This document shows, one piece after another, positions 56,011-64,000 of a stretch of 64,000 nt of DNA. Origin of the DNA: Bettongia penicillata ogilbyi (Eukaryota > Chordata > Mammalia > Diprotodontia > Potoroidae); NCBI GenBank assembly GCA_023548195.1, contig JAJHZJ010000419.1:1355773-1419772 (forward strand), in the 5' to 3' direction. How positions within the stretch are numbered: position 1 is the stretch's first letter; the number at the start of each line of letters is the position of its first letter. The notes under the pieces were generated by a model. The model did no database searches. It was not told the DNA's origin and saw nothing but the letters and a program-made list of their open reading frames with translations. A program made the position numbers and the translations under genes.

Positions 56011-56987
56011 ATATTAATCTCTATTTTCTTTTCTTGTAGCAGTTCTTAATCAAAAAATCTTTTTTTTCACATCACGCATTTTCATATATAAAGCTACCAA
56101 TATTCTATGTCCATCTTTGAGAGGAGGAGCAACTTAGAGTGAGGGGTTGACCTGACTTTTCCAAGCTTGCCCCATCCCCAAAGGCTGGATCAATGATTAT
56201 TTTAGGGAAGTTAAGAGTGCTACTTCTTGTTCAATGTTAAAATTTTGTTGGGAGACATTTATTCCTGTGCGGTGACTGTGACCTGCAGCTCTGGCTTGGC
56301 CACACTGTGCTACCTGAAAATCAAACAGCTCCATCACATTTGCATCCCATGTCATGCCTGGAGTATTGTCCTTTGAAATAGATTGGTCAGGGTATACTAT
56401 TTCACAGCAGAGCAATAAGCAACCAGCTCAGTATTGCTCCTAGAGGTTTGTTCTCATGGAGAGAATACCAAAGTAAGTTATCATAGACTACTTCTGAAAA
56501 TAAATGAGCATGTTAGGAAGAGGCATAATATGAAAAAAAAAATCACTCTCTCCTTAACTAAACACTTCTGTATTCAGCAGCAGTCTCTACCATCTCCAGG
56601 CATAATATAAAAGTTCCCTATTGTGCTGTCGTTTTCATCTCTGAACTATCATTTCTGTCCCCAAACTACCCATCTGTAACTTTGCTTCTAGCTGCTCTGC
56701 TGCCCATCGGAGTCTGACATAGTAACCATTCACTGATATGATCAAATGTGGGCAAGCTGCCGTGTGCAATGGCTACAGGGAAAGTATGGACACCCCTTTT
56801 CCTAGGAAATGGAAATAAAATGTCATATCTTAGGAAATATCCCATATGACATGGATTGGTTGACTTGGGGCTTGTCTTGGCCCTGGTTAAGGGGATCAGG
56901 CTTCAGGTCAGTTCTGATATGTAGAGATATACTGAAGTGATTTTTGGAAGGGAGAATGCTTGAAAGAGACATAATACGAAGTCATCC
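56011..56987. other. Unassigned sequence
   Basis: About 980 bp without a recognised gene or repeat. Confidence 0.4.
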
Positions 56988-57200
56988 ATAGAGAGCTAAC
57001 CTCAGAGACAGGAAGACTTGTATCCAAGTTCCACTTCTGGGAACTGACTGTGTGACCCTGGGCAAATCTTTTAATTTCTAAGTGCTCCCTGGTTACTCAA
57101 TAATGCTATAAATTGCAGAATATATACCAATTTGCACTGGTACCTCATCTAGAGCTCCCTAAACCATTGATATCACCTATTGGGTTTTAAAAAAAAAGCT
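56988..57200 (+). mobile_element. CORE-type SINE (same type as 5546-5950)
   Basis: 'cagagacaggaagacttgtatcc', 'gactgtgtgacccctgggcaaa'-like core, then 'ctataaattgcagaatatatacc', 'tttgcactggtacctcatctagagctcc', 'attgatatcac' and an A-run. This is the SINE type whose 3' part follows a 'taagttgcag' block. Confidence 0.6.
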
Positions 57201-57227
57201 TATCTAGGGTGGAAGGATGTCTATTTT

Positions 57228-57387
57228 TTTTTTTTTTTTTGAGCAGGGAAAGGCAAGATAATTGGGGTTAAGTGAATCACTCAAGATCACACAGCTAGTA
57301 AATGCCAAGTGTCTGAGGCTGGATTTAAACTTAGGTCCTCCTGACTCCAGGGCTGCTGCTCTATTCACTGAACCACCTAGCTGCCCC
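57228..57387 (-). mobile_element. Young-looking tRNA-headed SINE
   Basis: A minus-strand SINE with poly(A) as a T-run on the left, 'gtgaatcactcaagatcacacagctagtaaatg' core and head complement 'accacctagctgcccc' on the right. Flanked by a 15-bp duplication: AAGGATGTCTATTTT (57213-57227) and AAGCATGTCTATTTT (57388-57402), one mismatch. It lacks the RTE-like tail and ends in poly(A), so L1 is the likely mobiliser. Confidence 0.8.
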
Positions 57388-57519
57388 AAGCATGTCTATT
57401 TTAAGAGAATATCTTAATATATTGCTGGAAAAAAATCATTTAAAAAAAAATTGTGAAATGTCAACTTTCCATTGTAACCTAATCTCTACCTATTCACTTG
57501 TACCCAGGATTGTACCATC

Positions 57520-57605
57520 ATAGAATTTTGAGCTGGAAAAGACCTTAGAAACCAAGCAGTCCCACCCCCTCAATTTAAAGATGAAACTAAACTATAGGAA
57601 CAAGC
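57520..57605 (-). mobile_element. MIR/CORE-SINE fragment
   Basis: 'atagaattttgagctggaaaagaccttagaaacc' and 'tcaatttaaagatgaaac' fit the minus-strand SINE. Confidence 0.55.
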
Positions 57606-58459
57606 CTAGATTTATGGGAGATAATAAAAAGTGTAGAAACAATATAATGATTTTCTTCCTCTGTTTATTCAGAACAAAATCCTTCTTGATCATTGTCAAG
57701 ATAATGAGAAAACAAGGTTAGTTGGCTCTATAGAGTACCCGTATTTTTTTTCCTAGGGAAGACATGGTAACTGTGAGGCATCCCTTCTGTACTGAGGACT
57801 TTGAAATGTATGTGGGAGGAATCTTAGCCCCTTTCTTCTTGGGAGGCAGCTGACCTCATACTCACCCTTGGACAAAACTAAATTTGATCACCAGCAATTG
57901 TCCTCTGTCAAATAAGAATAAAATTCTTATTTTGCAGAATATCATCTTGTGGCAAAGTGTGCTGTCTTGAAAGAGGAGAAACAGAAACTAAGGGAAATCT
58001 CATTAACCAAAACTAATTGGGGAAAAGGCCAGTGTGAACAGATAAAAAGTCAAAATCATAGAATTTGTTTTTTAAAGAAACTGTTTCATTACTTTCAAAT
58101 GCCTACAGTAATGGAAGCAAAGCTAATGTGGTATTGCTTGGTAGAGGTAGCCCTGCTTTAATGAGTAGATAAAAATGATTGGTAATTAGCATACCAAAGT
58201 GGGTAGCTAAGCATAGCTAGCCTCTGTTTACATTACAATTATGTTGCTGGCATGGAAGTAAACGCTTCAAAAGAACTTGATAATAGTTCTCTTTTGTAGG
58301 TAAACATTTTACTTGCAATATCATTTACACTATTCACTTATTTTTATTTTTTTCATAAACAATGCAAAGAGAAACTGAAGCCCAGAGACCGAATTATCCC
58401 ATTTTTCAAATTAGCTAAGTACCAGTGAGTGAGATTTCATTGGGGATTTCAGCACAAAG
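57606..58459. other. Unassigned sequence
   Basis: A 70-codon frame at 57949-58161 has no motif. No repeat recognised. Confidence 0.4.
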
Positions 58460-58632
58460 CAGCATTAGGAGCAAATGGCTTTGGAGTCCAAGGAGTTGAG
58501 TTCAAATTCTACCTCTTGTGTTGATAAGTCACAGTCTCTTGGGGTCTCAGTTTCTTCAACTATGTAATGAAAGGGTTTAGCCTAAATGACCTCTAAGGTC
58601 CTTTTGTATTCTAAATCTATCATCTTGTGGTT
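58460..58632 (+). mobile_element. CORE-type SINE
   Basis: 'ctttggagtccaaggagttgagttcaaattctacctc', 'ggggtctcagtttcttcaactatgtaatgaaa', 'gacctctaaggtccttttgtattctaaatc'. Confidence 0.7.
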
Positions 58633-58734
58633 TGTACAACTCTGCATCGCTAAATAAAAATGCTGAGCTTATTTCTGAGTATTTGGATGGCAAAGGTGGG
58701 GTGAAAAAAAATATTTCACTCAGTTTCCATAGAA

Positions 58735-58990
58735 CCTTTATTTCCTCTATTAAAATATGGAAAGCAAGTTACCCATTGATTGGGTAACAAATGAATTGGA
58801 ATATATTTTCCATTAAGAAATTGTGACCATGACAAATTCAAAGAAACATGCCATGAACTGATACAGTGTAAGCAAACGAAGCAACTCAGAAACATATATC
58901 TGACTGTGGCACTGTTAATGAAGATAGCTCTACAAGGAAACAACTCACATTAATTGCAACAAACAGTCTTGGTTAAATACCTTCTTTGCC
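58735..58990 (+). mobile_element. L1 ORF2 3' fragment
   Basis: 'cccattgattgggtaacaaatg', 'aaagaaacatgccatgaactgatacagtgtaagcaaacgaagcaa' match the same L1 region as 44040-44170, strongly diverged. Confidence 0.5.
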
Positions 58991-59354
58991 ACTAGGCTTC
59001 TTTCAGAAACACTTGGAATGCATCCTTCCCATGTTTAGAGTTGGGGGTTACAGGTACAGAATGCTACATTTGCTGTCAGGCATGTTGCCTACATTGTGAG
59101 ATGTGGTTGTCTTGTTGGTCAACTGTCATGGCTTGTTTTTCTTTATTACAAGTGCCCCAGACATCATCTTGTCCCTCACCACCTGAACAAGTAGGTTAAA
59201 TTTCACTATTCCCTACGGTTCTCTGTAACCTGTAAGGGAAGCTATAAGGGGAATTGATTGATTGGCGTGTCCAGGCTATCTGCAAATACCTCCAGTCCCC
59301 ACTAATTGTGTTCCTTCAATTGTAGGAAGTCCTCTGCCCTCCAGTTCCACTGGC
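58991..59354. other. Unassigned sequence
   Basis: No gene or recognised repeat. Confidence 0.35.
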
Positions 59355-60606
59355 CACTAACAGTAAGATTAACTTTTATACAGAAATATTTACTTTAGAA
59401 GTTATAATCATAAATATACAAACGTTTTCCCAAGCCATGGGAGGCCCAGTCCTTGCCCCCTCTATAGCTTAGTCTCTACGGTGGGGGAGGGGATTAGGTT
59501 CATAGCATAGCTCAGTGCCCACAGAGATCAGTCTGAGTTCCAAATACAACCCCACCCCACACCTTCTTGGATTCTATTCCCAGGCACCTTGGCTTCCCAG
59601 GGCTTCCATGCTGGCCTGGCTGGCTGGCTACACTATCCTGCCTGCAGTACTGGCTCCAAAGGCAGCATGGCTCAAGTTCAACTCTCTTTCCACAAGGATC
59701 ACCTCCAGCACCAGAAACTCAACACCCAACAGAAAAAAAAAACCCAGACCCATTTCTTGGGGCCAGGATAAAAGAGAGGGAGCAAGGGAAGGAAAGCCCA
59801 TCCCCTCTCAAAGAGTCAGTTCAAGGTGCCCATGCTGTGGATAAATGGTCATCTTTTTAGGATGCAGCAGACAAGAGTTGTTGGAAAGAGCACAGCAGAA
59901 AAGGGGGAATTGACTTGGGCTGTCCCAGTCTGCCAGCTGTTCAAGATGTATGCTGCCAATCAAAGGAAGCTACCCACATATTAGGGTGTAAAAGCAAGGA
60001 CCCTAACATATGCAGGAGGGCCTGCTAGCATAGGTTTTTATATCTGCTTTTCAAAAGGAAAGGCAACTTTTGAGGGGTCAACAATCACTTGAATCGGAGC
60101 ACATGTATCATTCAGCTAGTTCAGGGAAAAAAGTCAGCATGCTGAACTTTAGAGAAAATACAGAAAAATAAAGATCAACAGATGCTGCTTCCAGCTGCCT
60201 GACACAAGTAATACATACATCACAGATCAACATACAGACCCAACTGTCTGACTATTATGTACATACATAGTTACCAGAGATAAGCACCAACATCTGGGTT
60301 TTCAAAGTGGGGAGGGGCTCTTTAGCAGCTACATAGAGTTTCATCTGGCCAAACAAATACTTCCAAAGGATAAGCCCAAAAACAAAACCTCTCACCCTCA
60401 GAGTAGTTATACATTTTTCAGAGCCAGAGGGCATCACAACCCTTAAGAACCAGTGCCTCATTAGAAAATTAACAAAAGGTGTGGGCCTTCCTACAAATGT
60501 TCCCTAATCAAAATCCCCTTAATGGGTAGGCCCATTAACGAGTGGGGAAGATCTTTCCATAAAGAAGCAAAATTATATTAACAATAAGCAAAAATACATT
60601 ATCAAT
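59355..60606 (-). mobile_element. LTR-like retroelement repeat, family B plus extra sequence
   Basis: The right half, 59975-60606, is the partner of 43265-43876. It includes a TATA-like 'agatataaaa' on the minus strand at about 60035-60045. The left half, 59355-59974, has no partner in this window but begins with AT-rich sequence holding AGTAAA on the minus strand, compatible with an LTR transcript end. If one LTR, it would be about 1.25 kb. Overlapping open frames at 59515-59860 look like chance. Confidence 0.4.
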
Positions 60607-61344
60607 ACACTGGGAGACACAGGGCTCCATCTTAGTCAAACTGAGCATTCCCAGACAAGTCCAGGCTATACACAAGAGAGTTCAAAGTATGTGTATATGA
60701 TTTTGGGCAAAGGTTATTACAAAATAATTGATGTAAAAACCATATAAAATATATCAATAAAAAGAAAAAAATACTTTGTTAAGAGTCCTGCTATGGAACC
60801 TAGTCATATGGAACCACATATTTAGTATCATTTTCAGTGAGCACTTACAAAAATATTGGAAAATATTTCCCATGTAGTGTGAATGAAATTGAAATAAAGA
60901 TGTAGTTATGATTTCTCATTTTTTTTATCAAAACCTTGTGCCCCTTATTCAGTAAAAATAACCTGACATGTTCCTCATCAGCAAATTCTACATCAGCAAG
61001 CAGGCTAAGCCAGCAGGAAGCACCGATTGATTCTCATTGCCTAAGTAGTCGTTAAAAGAGGCATGGCCATAACTGAAGGTCATCACCAGTAACATTACTG
61101 ATGTGCCGATAGTGTCTAGGATGACTGTTGATCATCATCACTTCTTAGGAATTTTCTTGTAGTTATAGTTAATTCTATTGATCAGCAATGGAAGACACTT
61201 TGAAATCTTTGTGTGCAAAATAGAAAGTGATATGATTTTATCAGTAGGGATGACATGAAAGAGGCATTCACTCTAAGGCCCAAGGGATATCTCTGATTGA
61301 CTTGTAACTGAAATATTCCACGTGTGTTATCACCCCTGCTATAA
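60607..61344. other. Unassigned sequence
   Basis: AT-rich, nothing recognised. Confidence 0.35.
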
Positions 61345-61465
61345 TAAAAGTTCTTTGAGAGCAGGCGCCATATTACTTTTCCATTTGTATCCCCAGAGCT
61401 TAGCACACTGCTTGCACATAGTGAGTGTTTAATAAATGCTTTATTCATTCGTTCATTCATTCATT
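61345..61465 (+). mobile_element. L2 3' end with (ATTC)n tail
   Basis: 'aaagttctttgagagcaggcgccatatta', 'gtatccccagagcttagcacactgcttgcacatagtgagtg', 'taataaatgct' then (ATTC)5 or so. A well-preserved L2 terminus. Confidence 0.75.
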
Positions 61466-61654
61466 TTATACAAACAAACCCCAGGTGATTACGTCCCATC
61501 GATTTTCTTCCTCTCAACCTAGAAAGGACAACTCTGCCCAGGAAAGCACTTTGATCAGCCTCAGCCCATCCAAGGCAAGGGGACATTTGCATTGCAAAAA
61601 GTGTCTACAAAGGAATGAATCTGAATTTAGTAAGATTTTTATTAAGTCATACAC

Positions 61655-61825
61655 TAAGATCACCAACTTAGAGCTGGAAGATATCTTAGAGGCTATCTGG
61701 TCTAAGCAGCTTGTTTTATAAAAGAGGTAACTGAAGCTCAGGGAGGTTATTTGCCCAAGGTCTTTAAACCCAAGTTTTCTGACTTGGAAGCCAGGTTTAT
61801 TTCCATTATACCACACTGCCTCTGA
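61655..61825 (-). mobile_element. CORE-type SINE
   Basis: 'accaacttagagctggaagatatcttagaggctatc', 'gttttataaaagaggtaactgaagctcagggagg', 'tttgcccaaggtctttaaa', 'tttctgacttggaagcc'. Confidence 0.7.
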
Positions 61826-63204
61826 AGATAGCCTTTGTGGACAAGATATAGAAATCCCAGTTGGATTGATAATTCAGTTATGTGAATTCAAAACTGGCTG
61901 AATAACTGGATCATGAGAGTAGTGAAGGGAAAAATTGAGCAGGGAGCCCTCAGGGAAATTTTCCAGCTATCCCTAAATCAAATCTGCAGAATATGCCTCC
62001 ATTATTTTCTTTAAAGTGCTATGAAGCCCTAGAACATGAACCACATCTGCACTCATATAGGAAAAGTTTCTGGTTATGATTTAGATTATCTGTGCCATGA
62101 TCCTTTCCATTAGCATGACCAAGAATTAACTGCAATGTTGTCTTTCAGTAAAGTGCTGAACAAATAGGAGTTTACCTAGTCATTTAATCATGGCATAAAA
62201 GTTATGTTCTAGAATTTTCACCTTGAAATTGTGGGCACTCTTGCTACCTTTGTTTTTATTCTTACAAGACTCCCTCATGCATAGCAAATGTGCATACTCC
62301 TGTTATAACAACAGATTCAGTAATGGGGAAAAGACGAAATTTACGTTCCCTTAAGTCCCTGGAAATGGTCCAATAAAGTATTGGTTTCCGATACAGTTCT
62401 GTTCTTGTTTCTTAAATGTTAAATGTATAGCATTCAAAATCCTTGCACATAAGAGAATGTTAAAAGGTTGTTTTCCAGTTTTATTCCAAAGGAAGTTATA
62501 TTTTTGCAGTCCAGACCTTTGCAATTACAAGTTCTCTTTGGTTTCAGTGAATCCAAAGATACCTTTTCATTGCCTTACAAATTCCATTCCAAATAATTAA
62601 CTTTGCAGGTTACAAGTCTTTAAGGAATAATGCTGCATTAATAGGTCACTTAAATTGCATGGCTATACTTTACTGCTTCTGATGCTTGAATATTTATTGT
62701 AAAGTTCCGTGTACAATCATCTCTATGTAATTAATGAAAATATTAGAATAAACAAGAGGAATAGATGAAAGCAAGGGATATTGTCCTATTTTTTTCTGTG
62801 TACACATGGGAGAAATGATTGTGTGCACATCTGCGAATGATATCCACCAAAGGTTGGCAGCTTCTTTTTTATTCTAATTATTCTTCTAATTATTAGGTGA
62901 GGGGAGGTAGAGATGGGTATTCTGAAAAGTGAACTTATTGGTACATACTTTTCAATGAATTGGTACATACTTTTCAATGAATCAGCAGGTACAACAGCCT
63001 TTGTGCATTTAAGTGGGATGTAGTTCCCTCTGGTGTCTTTCATCAATTTTTCTCCCATCCCTAGAAGGCTCACTCTAGTAACAGCCACTTTCTTAACTCT
63101 CTGAGTTTCCGAGCAATTAGAATTTCCTTCTCCTCCAAAGTACTCTGCATATATTTTACATATACTACCATTTGCATATTGTTTCCTCCAGTGGAATGAT
63201 TGGT
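61826..63204. other. Unassigned sequence, possibly unique
   Basis: About 1.4 kb without a recognised repeat except a 22-bp tandem pair at 62937-62980. A 100-codon minus frame at 62786-63088 has no motif. It could hold conserved non-coding sequence, which cannot be tested here. Confidence 0.4.
62937..62980 (+). repeat. Perfect 2 x 22-bp tandem duplication
   Basis: The unit at 62937-62958 (attggtacatac then ttttcaatga) is repeated without change at 62959-62980. Confidence 0.9.
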
Positions 63205-64000
63205 TAATTGTTGTCCTTCGACTTCTAAGAGGACTAAAATGACGTCACCATTGTAAAGTGAAATTTCAGTGAATGCAACTGTGACTGATCAGACCAATAT
63301 GAGCTCAGAATATTCTACTACAGGTTGGACACAGATAGTCCATGTGAATATTTGGGGTGAATATCCCAAATTTGTGTATCCTACATTTATTTTGTGCTGT
63401 CTCAATTCTGCTTTGCTCAAAGAGCACAGCACCTTTTCTTATGTGGGCATACCATGCTATGCCAGTGTCTCCCATGTTGCACAGTCAAATCCAAAGTTCT
63501 TGAGAGAGACCTTGAGAGTGTCCTTGTATTGTTTCTTCTGGCCACCATGTGATTGTCTGCCCCATGGAAGTTCTCCATAAAATAGTCTTTTTAGCAAGCC
63601 TATATTTTGCATTCAAACAACGTGACCAGCCCACTGGAGTTGTGCTCTCTAAAGCTGAATACTTTGGCAGTTCAGCTTGAGCAAGGACTTCAGTGTCTGG
63701 TACCTTATCAGAATCTTCCTAAGACAGTTCAAATGGAAGCAATTCAGTTTGCTGGCATGGTGCTGGTAGACTGTCCATGTTTCACAGGCATACAACAATG
63801 AGATCAGCAAAATGGCTCTGTAGACCTTCAGTTTGGTAGTCAGTCTAATACCTCTTCTCTTCCAAACTTTTCTTTGGAGCCTCCCAAACACTGAGCTAGC
63901 TCTGGCAATGCAACCTCATTGTCAATATGTACCTCCCTGGAAACTACACTATCAAGGTAAGTGAACTTCTCCACAGCATTTAAAACTTCTCCATTTGTTG
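63205..64000 (-). mobile_element. RTE-like LINE 3' end, running off the window
   Basis: The 3' terminus near 63205 is the complement of 'tcattttagtcctcttagaagtcgaaggacaacaa'. The element matches 45660-46495 in inverted orientation, and continues past 64000. Its state is similar to the first copy. Confidence 0.7.
63265..64000 (-). pseudogene. Non-LTR reverse transcriptase C-terminal remnant
   Basis: The longest open piece, 63649-63891, contains FGRLQRKVWKRRGI, LLYACETWTVYQHH and LRKIL, the region after the polymerase active site that is shared with 45780-46000. The C-terminal zinc finger near 63290-63345 keeps CPTC but has a TGA right after Phe, the same position as in the first copy. The FADD box lies beyond the window edge. 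Confidence 0.7.

Noticed and set aside
59515..59860. Three overlapping frames of 60-109 codons
   Set aside because: Overlapping frames in a Pro/Ser-rich, LTR-like segment; no protein family.
63269..63580. 103-codon plus-strand frame
   Set aside because: Antisense of the RTE-like LINE. A similar antisense frame appears in the copy at 46171-46425, as expected from shared DNA.
1..64000. CRISPR array, operons, bacterial promoters or a prokaryotic system
   Set aside because: Base composition and the wall-to-wall mammalian retroelements show vertebrate nuclear DNA; no regularly spaced identical repeats were found.
1..64000. tRNA genes
   Set aside because: The tRNA-like stretches seen are SINE heads joined to SINE bodies; none has a complete cloverleaf that I could draw.

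Overview
The window looks like AT-rich, CpG-poor nuclear DNA from a marsupial mammal, and no host gene could be supported in it. The marsupial call rests on the repeats: tRNA-headed SINEs whose tails match RTE-type LINEs, L1 3' ends of a marsupial type, two half-L1 (HAL1-like) elements, and old mammalian MIR/CORE-SINE and L2 fragments. I cannot separate an American opossum from an Australian marsupial. There is no CpG island, no long open frame and no tRNA or rRNA gene. All open frames are short, and the few with recognisable protein similarity lie in retroelements. The window is best read as intergenic or deep intronic.

Layout. 1-6.4 kb is a patchwork of old hAT-type DNA transposons and SINEs; one SINE sits inside a MIR with a perfect 12-bp target duplication, and one hAT copy sits inside a SINE. 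6.4-10.2 kb is mostly unassigned sequence and holds one splice-site-bounded candidate exon. 10.2-10.46 kb is a long polypyrimidine tract. 11.7-12.6 kb is a long unnamed interspersed repeat that recurs as fragments elsewhere. 14.8-17.3 kb holds two minus-strand L1 3' ends, one reaching back into the reverse transcriptase domain. 17.5-30.4 kb mixes L2 and SINE fragments with unassigned sequence and contains a second candidate exon. 30.4-38.3 kb carries two HAL1-like elements in opposite orientation, flanking an L2 that is split by a solo LTR. 38.6-43.9 kb is an LTR-rich cluster: three more copies of the same LTR family and an endogenous-retrovirus remnant that encodes part of a dUTPase. 44-49.7 kb is L1 of both orientations, an RTE-like LINE 3' end and an LTR-like insertion. 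50-59 kb is SINE fragments, simple repeats and unassigned sequence. 59.4-60.6 kb is an LTR-like repeat related to the one at 43.3-43.9 kb. The window ends inside a second RTE-like LINE on the minus strand.

How the parts relate. The main biology visible is retrotransposon ecology. One SINE type ends in sequence resembling the 3' end of the RTE-like LINEs seen here, and another ends in a tail resembling BovB-type LINEs, so two LINE/SINE partnerships appear to be recorded side by side. HAL1-like elements keep an L1-type ORF1 but have no ORF2. The relative order of several insertions can be read from nesting and target-site duplications. Repeat names and boundaries are from eye comparison and memory of consensus sequences, so most edges are uncertain by tens of bases.
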